The notes beneath the pieces were generated by a model that saw only the letters and a list, made by a program, of their open reading frames with translations, did not search any database and was not told the origin of the DNA. Positions 50,850 to 60,554 of a stretch of 64,000 bases of DNA are shown one piece after another (the first letter of the stretch is position 1; each line of letters begins with the position of its first letter). The DNA is from Blasia pusilla (lineage: Eukaryota; Marchantiophyta; Marchantiopsida; Blasiales): contig CM114272.1 in NCBI GenBank assembly GCA_050084515.1, positions 10,168,001-10,232,000 on the forward strand, read 5' to 3'. The position numbers were made by a program, and so were the translations under genes.

Positions 50850-51970
50850 CTTAGATGATTTATCCAGGAGTTCGACACGTGGTGCGACTTCCAGGAGATA
50901 CGGATCCCGACACGGTTCAACCCTTTCATGGCATGGAAGGGGTTGTTCCAGCACTTGGAGGGTCCTTCGATGGATGACTACATGGAGTTTCGATCACTAT
51001 ATTCAATAGAGATCGATGTCTGGAGGATGTATTGGGCTCCAGGGTATGTGGCCACTAGTGGTCATGAGGCAAATGATGGAATTGTGAGAGGAGAGAGACC
51101 CACACCATCAGCCCGGAGACTAGATGGAGAGGAGGGCAGTGAGACAGGCGATGTGGTAGAGACCTCTGGTGGTAGAGGGCCACCTAGCTTCAGCCCCACC
51201 GTGGAGTTCTTCCGACAGTTGGGGAAGAGCTACCAAGGTGTATGCACCGACAAGTTGAAGAGTCTACAGGATTTTCACCAACGATCGGGTGAGAGTCTGA
51301 GAGAGGCATTCACATGCATGAGGAGGCTGATCATTGCTACGTATGGAGTGATTGAGGCGCAGTCAGTCGAGTATTGGTACGGGGTTCTGGACCGAGAACT
51401 ACGTAGGAGAGTCCGAGATGCGGTGCTGATTCACACAGCGAAGCCCACATTGAAGATGGTCTTTGAGTTGTCTGAGCGTATTGAGCTCAACATGAGTCAG
51501 GAGCTGGTAGTGACCGCTGAATTTTCTCGAGAGTCGACGGGTCCACGAGCGATGGTGACCCCACAGGTGCCATAGCGAGCACCAGTACCACGGGAGCGGG
51601 CCAGTGTGCCTAGAGAGCAGGGCGGGTACCGTGAGCCTATGAGGCAACGACCCGTACCTACATATATTGCCCAACAGGGACCGATATGGTCTTGTTGGAC
51701 GTGTGGAGGGGCCCATAGGCAGAGAGACTGCCCACACCATGGGAGAGGACCACCAACGCCTCCGATTGCTCAGGAGCCATAGAGGATGGCCCCACCACAG
51801 CACCAGTGTGACTATTGCAACAGATATGGTCACACTAGGGATATATGTTTTGACCTTCGCCGAGGGGCACATCGAGAGGTAGGCCGAGGGCCTGGGGGCG
51901 GTCGTGGTGGAGGAGGTCATGGAGTCCTTCTTGGACGTGGTGGTAGATGACCACCACCAGCGAGAGGAGA
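50850..51970 (+). pseudogene. Copy B gag with two zinc knuckles
   Basis: In frame, FIQEFDTWCDFQEIRIPTRF leads into WKGLFQHLEGPSMDDYMEFR. The retrotransposon gag helical domain follows (LKSLQDFHQRSGESLREAFT, SVEYWYGVLDRELRRRVRDA), as does a stretch rich in Arg and Pro. Two CCHC knuckles follow: C-W-T-C-G-G-A-H-R-Q-R-D-C at about 51,691 and C-D-Y-C-N-R-Y-G-H-T-R-D-I-C at about 51,811. Stops at 51,573 (TAG), 51,780 (TAG) and 51,948 (TGA) break it in one continuous frame, with no frameshift between them. Gag would build the virus-like particle, and the knuckles package RNA. Confidence 0.8.
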
Positions 51971-52533
51971 TGGAGCAGGAGCACCAGAGCCGGCACTTCT
52001 CTCACGCATCGATCAGTTGGAGCATAGGATTGCTGCCATGACGATGATGCAACTTAGGGAAGGCACGGAGCTGCGAGCAGCAAGTGTGACTCCAGCTTCT
52101 ACCTCTTACCCTGACCCGGGTGAGGATCTCGCGAGTATGGGGTTTATGTGTAGTGCACCCCAGGTTGAGGCAGTTGCAGTGGTGACTCGGGGTGCTGCGA
52201 GAGGCACCGAGCCACCCAGAGGTGGAGTTGAGATTGACCCACCAGAGGGGACGGATGGACGGCAGGCCAGGTTCCACAGTCATTCACATTGTTGGAGGCA
52301 CTACACACACCATCGATGGTGCCTTCATGACCAGCGGTGCCTACAGCTCAGGCACCTACGTCGACGCCACAAGGAGTTGGAGTGACAAATCCTATGCCGG
52401 CTCGAGTGGAGTCACTGTCGACCATAGTGTTGGAGGTGGCCACCTGAGTGAGTCAGACTCCACTATTTTCCGCCATAGAGTTGGCGACGTTGGGAGTTGG
52501 ACCAGCTAAGGTGTTCCGGTTGGCCGCCCCGCC

Positions 52534-53112
52534 ATGTTGTGTGAGCGTGGAGAGATGACTGCTTCTTGTTCAGAGGTAGTTGAGGAGGTGGTGGACTTGC
52601 CCTCAGAGCCAGTGCTCGGTACGTTCCCCATAGAGTCATGGCATGCGGCGGCGGCGAAGTTGGTAGATATGCCAGCTCGACCGGCCATAGAGCGAGCAGT
52701 GGTGACACTTGGAGTAGTGTTACTCGATAACCGAGCTAGAGTATTTCACTTGGTTAGTCCAACGGGGACAGTATACCACCCGCAGCGCGTCCTACTTGAT
52801 TCGGGAGCGCAACCCTTGATGTTAGGGAAGGCGGCGTGTTTAGCGTTGGGGTTACGGAAGGCCAACATTGAGCCTTGTCCCTTCCAAATACAGACCTCCA
52901 TTGGGGACGTGTCACCCATGCAGTATATGACTCGACTGGAGATAGTTGTCAGAGTCCAGCTAGAACATGAGACGGATAGTGCTATGGTGCGCACACGTGC
53001 AATTACAACACCAGCTGAGTCATACGATGTGTTGGTGGGGAGTACAGTGTTATATCCCCTAGGATTCATCCTTGAATTTTGGGAGGAGACTGTTGCTTAT
53101 CGGCCAGGGTGA
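52534..53112 (+). pseudogene. Copy B aspartic protease
   Basis: An open frame of 192 codons with VLLDSGAQPLMLGKAACLAL, the D-S-G-A active site of retropepsins (GAT TCG GGA at 52,798-52,806). It is followed by the beta-strand rich DVLVGSTVLYPLGFILEF, which carries the hydrophobic-Gly flap end typical of these enzymes. It would cut the polyprotein. It is itself uninterrupted, but lies downstream of gag stops and in a different frame from gag (gag frame ends at 52,383). The protease-methyltransferase junction is only about 20 bases, so they were probably one polyprotein. Confidence 0.8.
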
Positions 53113-53130
53113 CGGTCTGGTGACTGCCGG

Positions 53131-54500
53131 ATGAGTCACTTACCCGTGCAGTTTGCGAGACGAGGTGGTCGATCACGAGGCAAGTCTGTGACCACGTTGG
53201 CGGCTTTCACAGGTAGTGTTAGCTGGCCAGGAGAGTTGTTGGAGGAGAATGCACATGCGGAGGATGTCCCAGTAGCAGATAGTCCCACTGAGAGACAGTC
53301 CATGGCGGGTGTCTCTTCCCATGTTGGCGAGACCTCTTCACCATTGTGGGGTACGACTCGAGAGCTACAGAGGAGTGCCGACGACCTCATGAGGCAGGCG
53401 TGGCGTCATGCTTTTATCCCGGAGCAGCGAGAGTCACGTGGCGATCGGGCTCTTGGAGTGGAGACGTTGACCCCACTAGATACCACACCCGTTGTGTGGC
53501 AGTGCCCAGAGGAGGGTGTTAGGGTGTTAGATCTCTTCAGAGGGATTAGCACCGGATTGGTTGCAGTATTGCAGGTGGGCGTACGGGTGCATCAGTACCT
53601 TTATGTGGAGAGAGGTGAGACCGCACGGCAAGTATCATTACGTCATGTGGCGAGATTGGTCCACAGGTATCCTGAGTTGTTGCTGATATTTGCAGTACAG
53701 GGATATTAGCATAGACTACCCGCCGAAATCTCTTTGGTGGGGGCGCAGGATCAGGATAGAGTTGGCACCATTCATTTGGTGAATTCTGGATGGCCATGTC
53801 AGGGTCATTCATCAGCAGGCCGAGGATTTGGATTGCAGGATCCGAGGTCAGGGATGTTTTGGGAGATGCTGCGAGTAGTACGACACTTGCAAGAGAGTCA
53901 GACATGTTCTCCAAGGTACATCTTGGAGAACGTGCCATTGTTGGGAGACACTCGTGCACGTGTGATGACGAATGTGTATCAGGTGAGGTCTTGGTTGGGA
54001 CCTGCTGTGTTATTAGATGCGGCGAGAGTTGGATCACGTGCCCATCGTCCACGAATATGGTGGAAGAACCTGATACCATCAGAGGTACTGAGTCGAGCAT
54101 ACGATGGAGCCCAGAGAGCACCGCATCTCACAATGGATGCGATTTTGGGCTCAGGGCATCGATCTCAGGTGGTGACACGGGATGATAGACCATAGTTGGC
54201 CATGGCCAATAGGATGGGGGAGTTGAGGGCAGCCTTACCTACGTTGGTGAGCTTCCCAGCATCCCATGCCCTTCGTTAGGGAGGGCCAGGCATGATTTGG
54301 GATGGGGTGACCGGAGCATTGGAGGAGCCTACAGTAGATGAGCTCGAGCGCGCCATGGGGTTTGCTACCGGTACTACGGCAGTGCCAGGGATGACTGAGG
54401 CATCCTGGAGATAGGTGTTGGGGCAGGTGATGGACCTCAACTGTCTTAAATGGATAGTCTGCCTAGGTATGGCTGAGCAGAGACGGATGCAAGTGTCATC
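53131..54500 (+). pseudogene. Copy B C5 cytosine DNA methyltransferase (DNMT3/DRM-like)
   Basis: After an N-terminal extension of about 120 residues come the family motifs. Motif I is VRVLDLFRGISTGLVAVLQV (53,521-53,580), with the D-L-F-x-G-I-x-T-G pattern of DNMT3/DRM enzymes. Then comes YLYVERGETARQ (cofactor-binding acidic residue). Motif IV is SGWPCQGHSSAG with the catalytic Cys at 53,797-53,799. Motif VI is YILENVPLLGD (Glu at 53,926). Motif VIII is AHRPRIWWKNL (about 54,040-54,066). A C-terminal VDELERAMGFATG..EAS..VLGQVMDL gives motifs IX-X. It would transfer methyl groups from S-adenosylmethionine to cytosine C5. TAG at 53,707, where copy C has a Gln codon, and later stops break it. 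It sits between protease and RT in copies A, B and C, so it is a resident domain of the family, not a chance insertion. Confidence 0.88.
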
Positions 54501-54768
54501 CATGCCGTCACGTCCACAAGTTGGACCATTGCCTACAAGGTCTGTACAGGCATTGGCTGGGGGCGAGACGAGGAGAGATAGGCACCCATGGACTTCCTGG
54601 GACGTCGTTCGAGCAGAGAGTGCGAAGGCGGCTAGAGTAGCACATGTTCATTTTTTGGATGTGGAGCATGGTGTAGGAGGTCAGAGTGGAGTGGTTGTTG
54701 CGGAGGTGGCTAGGGTTGCTACATAGCAACCATAGTCGGAGGTTGCGTCCTCTCCGAGTGAGGTCACG

Positions 54769-55640
54769 ATGGAGACTTGGGAGCCTGTGATAGGTCTCAA
54801 GTTGATAGGAGGAGAGCGACGGCGAGTTCATAGGTTTCTGAGAGGGCATGTCAGTTGTTTTGCCTTCAATATGAGAGACTTGAGTACGCTGAAGGGTCTC
54901 GGGATACAGATTGAGTTGTCTAGTGATACGCCGATCTTTCATCGACCCTACAGATATTCTGATAGGGAGCGAGCCTTGATTCAGAGCAAGAGTCAGGACT
55001 TGTTGGAGGGAGGACTTGTGGAGTTATCACATAGGGGAGTATGCATGTGCCACAGTCATGCCGGCGAAGAAGGATATGTATGGCAATTGGACGGATAGGC
55101 TGATGTGTGGAGATTACCGTCCTATCAACCGACAGACGAGGTCAGATCGGTACGCCATGCCTACTCCTCAGGAGATCTTTGATGCGGTAGGGCATGCAAA
55201 GATCTTCAGTACTTTAGATCTCCATGCTTGCTATCATCAGCTTCCTATCAAGTTGGAAGACAGCATTCTGGGGGATAGATCGGTTCAGGAGAGATTTCTT
55301 GTATCAGTGGCGGTTCTTACCATTTGGGTTGAAGAACGCGCCTACAGAGTTTCAGAGAGTGATGGATAGGATTTTGGTTGGCTTGGATTTTGTACGATGT
55401 TACATAGATGATATTCTTATCTTCAGTTCCACGGTTGAGGAGCATGAACGACACTTGGAGGAGGTGTTTTGGCGATTGCAGTTACATGGACTGAAGTTAC
55501 ATCCAGGCAAGTGCAGATTCTTTCAGGAGCTGATTGAGTACTTGAGACACACCATATACCCGAGTGGGTTAGGCGTTTTGAGGCGAAGGTAGAGGCTATT
55601 GCTTGCAGATTCTCGCCCTCTGAGATGTGAGTCGCGTCCG
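54769..55640 (+). pseudogene. Copy B reverse transcriptase
   Basis: The domain starts RRVHRFLRGHVSCFAFNMRD and continues IELSSDTPIFHRPYRYSDRE, LMCGDYRPINRQTRSDRYAM, FSTLDLHACYHQLPIKLED, LPFGLKNAPTEFQRVMDRIL and CYIDDILIFS (Y-I-D-D at 55,401-55,412). It ends with LEEVFWRLQLHGLKLHPGKC. All blocks of a Ty3/gypsy RT are present, with both metal-binding Asp in YIDD and one in STLDL. At least two frameshifts (about 55,020-55,070 and 55,260) place the blocks in three frames. Confidence 0.9.
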
Positions 55641-56220
55641 AGCATTTCTTGGACTGGCGAACTTCTATCGACGGTATGTCAAGGGTTTTAGTGCGATCGC
55701 AAAGTCTTTGACCTTGTTGACAAGACTTGATCAGGTTTGGCTGTGGGGAGATGATCAGGAGTTTGAGGTGGTTCATCTCAGGAGCATTTCAGGAGCTCAA
55801 GGACAGGTTGACGTCCTCACCTATTTTACAGAGACCAGTTAGGGGTCGCCCATTCCAATTACATACGGATTGGAGCATGTTGGGTCTAGGAGCAGGGCTA
55901 ACTCAGACGGACGATGAGGAGAGGGAGTTCGTTGTGGCTTGCGCGAGCCGATCAAACAACATTGCAGAGGCAAAGTACAACTCCTACGAGGGGGAGTGCT
56001 TGGCTACAGTGTGGGCTGTGGCACATTTTAGGTGCTATTTATTCGGCAACCCTTTCACACTTATCATTGATGATGAGCCGTTGAGGTTGTTGATGGAGTC
56101 CGACAAGCTTACGGGAAAGCTTGCCATGTGGGCTCTATTACTATATGAGTATGAGTTTGAGGTGGTTCATAGGCCAGGTCGGCTGAACCAGGATGCGGAT
56201 GGGTTGAGTCATAACCCATG
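55627..56220 (+). pseudogene. Copy B RT connection and RNase H
   Basis: The connection reads VRAFLGLANFYRRYVKGFSA. RNase H follows with FQLHTDWSMLGLGAGLTQTD (first Asp), YEGECLATVWAVAHFRCYLF (Glu) and FTLIIDDEPLRLLM (Asp), then KLAMWALLLYEYEFEVVHRP. It removes the RNA template during cDNA synthesis. One frameshift lies near 55,770; from 55,727 the frame runs on uninterrupted into the integrase. Confidence 0.85.
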
Positions 56221-56399
56221 TCTGAGTCAGAGAGACGACATAGGAGCTCGATGGCATGGAGAGAGTGATGAGGAGATGGTGCCCCGTTGGCATGCATCTG
56301 CCTATCTTTGTTGGTTGACTATGGTAGGTCAGCCACAGGTGATGACTCCAGTGGTGAGGTTGGATGATGAGTCTTTCGATCCGGAGGTTAGTGAGGAGG

Positions 56400-57690
56400 C
56401 GAGATCTGGTCGTGATATCCATGACGATGTGGAGGTTGTGGAGTTCTTGCGCACTGGCGTCATAGCGAGTAGAGTGAGTGCTAGGGAGCGGGATCGGATC
56501 CTACATAGAGCCAGGAGGTTCAGGTGGGAGGGGACTCATATTTTGTGGGTATGGGGAGATAGTAGGATACGAGTGGTACCTCATCCTTTTCAGCGAGCAC
56601 GTGTAGTGCGACATGCCCATGAGGAGTTGGGACATTTTGGAGTTAAGCGTACTTACAGCTTACTCCAGGTTCAGTATTGGTGGCACGGCATGCATACTGG
56701 GGTACAACACTTTGTGGCCAGATGTATGGTATGTGATAGAGTGCGAGCATCCTTCAATGCTCCCACTCCGCAGTTACATCCTTTGCCGATAATTGGTTTA
56801 GGTTATCGGTGGAGTTTAGACTTTGCGGGACCTTTGCCATTGACGGGGCGTCATCATAGGTACGTGTTGGTCATGGTGGAGCATTTCTCCAAGTGGATAG
56901 AGTTGGTGGCACTACTAGACAAGGCGAGCGAGGGAACAGCTTATGTGTTTCTAGATCGTGTGCTTAGTCACTTTGGTGCACCGGCGGAGGTGTTGATTGA
57001 CCAGGGTACTATGTTCAGGGGAGAGTTTCAGGCCTTGTGTGATCAGGCGTTGATAGATCACCGCACCACGTCCTGAGATCATTCTGAGGCAGATGGGTTG
57101 GCGGAGAGAGTGGTACAAACGGTGAAGAGAGGATTGCGTAAGTATGGCTTGTAGCGGGGATAGTTGAGGGAGTGGGACCTACAATTGCCATGGTTGGCTA
57201 TGGGTTATCGCTTTAGTTGACAGGCATCCTTGGCGTCATTTTCACCGTACTTTTTGCTCATTGGGAGAGAGCCAGATTTACCTGCAGCGATTCGACGTGA
57301 CATGGCGGAGGTGTTAGATCTTGATGATCCAGATGTTTGGGTACAAGCATGTTCTCAGAGGGCAAAGGTTTTTTGTAGAGTTATGCCTATGGCCTTTGAG
57401 AACTTAGCTATTGCCCAACATAGAGATAAATTGAGGTACGCGACCATTCGTGGAGGAGGTTATCGTCCAGGAATGAGGAGGTTTCATCTTGGAGATTACG
57501 TGTATTTACAGCACGCGGCACCCACGACGCTAGATGTCACTACAGGGCGCACGATCCTACGTGTGCGCGAGAAATTACCGACTGGAGTCCTCATGTTGGA
57601 GGGACGGGATGGCATGGTTTGGAAGGATCATGTGCGCAATTTTGCACCATGTCATCTTCCGAACGTAGATGGGACGGTGGATCCGTGCTT
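56400..57690 (+). pseudogene. Copy B integrase
   Basis: The HHCC zinc domain reads HEELGHFGVKRTYSLLQVQY ... FVARCMVCDRV. The core has SLDFAGPLPL (first catalytic Asp) and VLIDQGTMF (second Asp). The Glu lies in the later SEADGLAERVVQTVKRGL, beyond a TGA at 57,074. Further stops at 57,152, 57,161 and 57,218 break the C-terminal part, which resumes as SFSPYFLLIGREPDLPAAIR and RFHLGDYVYLQHAAPTTLDV, the SH3-like tail. Copy C shows CGA and CAG where B has the stops at 57,074 and 57,152. It would insert the cDNA into the host genome. Confidence 0.88.
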
Positions 57691-57715
57691 GGTAGTGGTA
57701 CCTGCAGGCTTGAGG

Positions 57716-57856
57716 TGTATGTTGTGCGGATCTGCGAGGGGTGCAGCCACCATGTTGGTATGTGATGGTTGTTCTGGAGGGTGGCATACGTCATGTCTGA
57801 CCCCCCCTCTTGATGTGATTCCTACGGAACAATGGATGTGTCCGAGATGTATATAG
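57716..57856 (+). CDS. Copy B PHD finger at the integrase C-terminus
   Basis: The last 46 codons read CMLCGSARGAATMLVCDGCS then GGWHTSCLTPPLDVIPTEQW and MCPRCI, a textbook C4HC3 PHD finger: CX2C, CX2C (VCDGC), H in GWH, C, and the final CPRC after a conserved Trp. The stop is at 57,854-57,856. PHD fingers usually read the histone H3 tail (methylated or unmodified Lys4). Here it occupies the place of the chromodomain in chromoviruses, so guiding integration by chromatin state is a reasonable inference. It lies in one open frame with the integrase tail (57,230-57,856). Copy C has the same finger with a Cys changed to Tyr; copy A has a ruined one. Confidence 0.85.
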   Translation, partial: CMLCGSARGAATMLVCDGCSGGWHTSCLTPPLDVIPTEQWMCPRCI

Positions 57857-57936
57857 GATAGTAGGTCATGTCAGAGAGATGTGATATTTTCTATCTGGAG
57901 TTGGGGGGATCCAATTGCCAACTAGGGGTGCGGTTG

Positions 57937-58070
57937 TGTGATCTCCATGTATATGTATGAGTTGATTTTTTTACATTTGTGGATCGACCCGTGTGTGTGG
58001 AAGATCGGTGTTGTGTGGTATAGATGTGATCAACGATGTATGTTGTGTAGCGATATGTATGCGCACGACA
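57937..58070 (+). repeat. S repeat, first copy
   Basis: A 133-bp block from GTGATCTCCATGTATATG to GTATGCGCACGACA, directly before the 3' LTR-like repeat of copy B. It recurs in the same orientation directly after that LTR at 58,555-58,686. Confidence 0.8.
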
Positions 58071-58072
58071 GC

Positions 58073-58553
58073 TGTCACATCTGAGTAGCCGATAGGCCGA
58101 GATCTATCGTGGATAGGGCGTAGGAGCCAGCGGACTATCTTGAGTGTAACTTTGTCCCATGGTGTCAGAGGTTGAGGATAGGTCCATTGTGTCAGGAACG
58201 TTGTTTCTGATAACTTTTATGTTGAGATCTTTCACAACTGGATGACTTGTTGACCAGGTCACCCGCCCTTGGTAACCTGTGCGCGCAGGTTACTAAGGGG
58301 AGGGCCATTTTTAGGGGAAGAGCCTTTTGGCTCTTCCCAACCCTATATAAGAGAGGAAGATGGCTTTCCTAAGCCATCTTCCTCATGTTGGGCCGTTGGA
58401 GCACCTCTCTTGTATGTGTGTGAGATAGGACTAGGGTGCTAGCGTCGGGATTCCTTGATAGCACAGGGTGGACGAAGCTCGATGTGTCGATGTAGATCAA
58501 GGAGTGGAGTTTTAGGCCGGGTGTGCCATTTTTACTACTCTTTATTTTTTTTA
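58073..58553 (+). repeat. 3' LTR-like repeat of copy B
   Basis: Starts TGTCACATCTGAG and aligns with 48,176-48,658. The end is uncertain because a T-run has changed here. If the following S repeat belongs to it, the unit 58,073-58,686 would start TGTC and end GACA, a perfect terminal inversion. Confidence 0.75.
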
Positions 58554-58554
58554 T

Positions 58555-58686
58555 GTGACCTCCATGTATATGTATGAGTTGATTTTTTGACATGTGTGGA
58601 TCGACCCGTGTGTGGGGAAGATCAGTGTTGTGTGGTGTAGATGTCACTAGAGGTGTATGTTGTGTAGCGATATGTATGCGCACGAC
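58555..58686 (+). repeat. S repeat, second copy
   Basis: Near-identical to 57,937-58,070. On the minus strand it begins TGTCGTGCGCATAC right after the 3' end of copy C, so it may instead be the start of the LTR of copy C. Confidence 0.8.
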
Positions 58687-58744
58687 ATTAGTCGCCTTCC
58701 TGTCATCCATGTCACAGTCGGAATAGAAACCCACCTAGTATCTC

Positions 58745-59073
58745 CTCTATGTACATCTGGGACACATCCATCATCCCCGAGGAACCCTAGTGAGAGGTGG
58801 CGTCAGACATGCCATATGCCAACCTCCCAAACATCCATCATAGACTAGCACCGTGGCCGCACCACGGGCAAAACCACACAACATACAACGCAAGCCTGCA
58901 GGGACTACTACTAAGCTTGGATCTACTGTACTATCAATGTAAGGAAGGTGACATAGCGCACAATTACGCACATCGTCCTTCCATACCATACCATCGAGTC
59001 CTTTCAACAAGAGAACACCGGATGACAAAACGTCACGCACTCTCAAGATAGTGCGCCCTCCAATCACATCCAA
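58745..59073 (-). pseudogene. Copy C PHD finger and integrase tail
   Basis: The frame reads RTILRVRDVLSSGVLLLKGL then GLRCMLCGFARGAATVLVYDG and GCLGGWHMACLTPPLTRVPRG, followed by a TGA and, in frame, W-M-C-P-R-C. The third zinc-binding Cys of the PHD finger (VCDGC in B) is Tyr here (TAT), a G-to-A change. The stop falls where B has Gln before W-M-C-P. The finger is therefore doubly damaged but obviously the same domain. Confidence 0.8.
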
Positions 59074-59091
59074 CGTCGTCGATGCCGTCTG

Positions 59092-60290
59092 CTACAAGTA
59101 GACAAAGTCTCCTTGATGAAACCTCCGGATAGTTGGTCGATAATCACCACCCCGAATAGTCGCATACCTCAACGTATCCCGATGTTGCGGAATCGCCAAG
59201 TTCTCGAACGCCATGGGCATCACTCTCCAAAACAACTCCGCCCTTTGAGAACATGCTCGCATCCATACATCTGGGTCATGAAGGTCCAGCACCTCTCCAG
59301 CATCTCGACGAATGGCCGCAGGTAAATCTCGCTCTCGTCCATAAAGTAACAAGTACGGTGAAAAAGACGCTAAGGATGCCTGCCTGCTGAATCTGAATCC
59401 CATCGCCAACTAGAGCAACTAGAGGTCCCAATCTCCTAGGTGACCTCTCTGCAAGCCATACTTGTGTAAACCCCTCTTCACCGTCTGCACAACTCTCTCT
59501 CCTAATCCATCCGCCTCCGAATGATCTCGTGAAGTCGTGCCGTGGTGGATCAGCGCCTGATCACACAAGGCATGTAACTCACTGCAGAATTCAGTATCTT
59601 GGTTTGTCAACACCTCAGCCGGTGCCCCATAATGAATCAGCACTCTGTCAATGAAGGCATAAGCTAATCCCTCACTATCTTTTTCAATTCACTTCGAGAA
59701 GTGCTCGACCATCACCAACACATAACGACTGTGACGCTCCGTCAGAGGCAAAGGTCCTGCAAAATCCAAACTCCATCTATACCCTAAGCCCATGATCGGT
59801 AATGGATGCAACTGTGGAGTCGGAGCATTGAACGATGCTCGGACCCGATCACACACCATGCACCTGGCAACAAACTACTGAACGTCACTCTGCATTCCTC
59901 GCCACCAATGCTGAATCTGGAGCAAGCTGTACGTCCGCTTCACCCAAAGTGACCCAACTCCTTGTGGGCATGCTGCACTAGTCATGCTCTCTGCAAAGGA
60001 TGCTAAACTACGCGTACTCTGCCATCCTCCCAAATCCTCAAAACATGTGTCCCCTCCCAACGGAACCATCTGGCCCGCTGTAGGATTCGATCCCGCTCTC
60101 TAGCATCCACGGTGCTCACAACGCTGCCAGTACGAAGGTACTCCAAGACTACTCCATCATCATGAATATCTCGGCCACTTGTCATCTCCTCACTAGCCTC
60201 GAGATCCAAGGACTCTCCACTAGACCTCGCCATCGAAGACTCCACACTCTGGCTCTCCATAGCCAACATGCCTAAATAGGTTGACGCGTG
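59092..60290 (-). pseudogene. Copy C integrase
   Basis: Pieces match B: RARWFRWEGTHVLRIWEDGR (60,003-60,269), the zinc-binding part GVGSLWVKRTYSLLQIQHWW (59,875-60,069), VLTNQDTEFCSELHALCDQA (59,419-59,643; the second catalytic Asp is Asn here, T-N-Q in place of I-D-Q) and SRDHSEADGLGERVVQTVKR with the Glu. The tail at 59,409-59,092 is RFSRQASLASFSPYLLLYGR onward. Frames change between pieces. This copy supplies the Arg and Gln codons that show which B stops are transitions. Confidence 0.8.
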
Positions 60291-60554
60291 TCATCCTGGC
60301 ACCGACTCCTCATCACTTTCTCCATGCCATCGAGCTGCAGTCGCATCTCGCTGACTCGGGCATGGGTTACGACTCAACCCATCTGCATCCTGGTTGAGCA
60401 TCCCAAGTCTATGTACCACCTGAAAATCATACTCCTACAACAACATAGCCCATCTCGCAAGCTTCCCTGTAAGCTTGTCGGACTCCATCAACCACTGATC
60501 AGTGATGATGGTAAAGGGGTTTCTGAATAACTAACACCTGAAATGCACGACAGC

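Larger units (their letters stand above)
48176..58553 (+). mobile_element. Copy B: nearly full-length Ty3/gypsy element with methyltransferase and PHD finger
   Basis: Direct LTR-like repeats (48,176-48,658 and 58,073-58,553) enclose, in order, a leader interrupted by a solo LTR, gag, protease, C5 methyltransferase, RT, RNase H, integrase and a PHD finger ending at 57,856. RT before integrase makes it Ty3/gypsy-like. The element is inactive: stops in gag (51,573; 51,780; 51,948), methyltransferase (53,707) and integrase (57,074; 57,152; 57,161; 57,218), and frameshifts in RT near 55,020-55,070, 55,260 and 55,770. Several of these stops read as Gln or Arg codons in copy C. No flanking target duplication is found, so the true ends are open. 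Confidence 0.85.

Noticed and set aside
51399-51920. Minus-strand 173-codon frame over gag
   Set aside because: Antisense shadow of the gag zinc-knuckle region.
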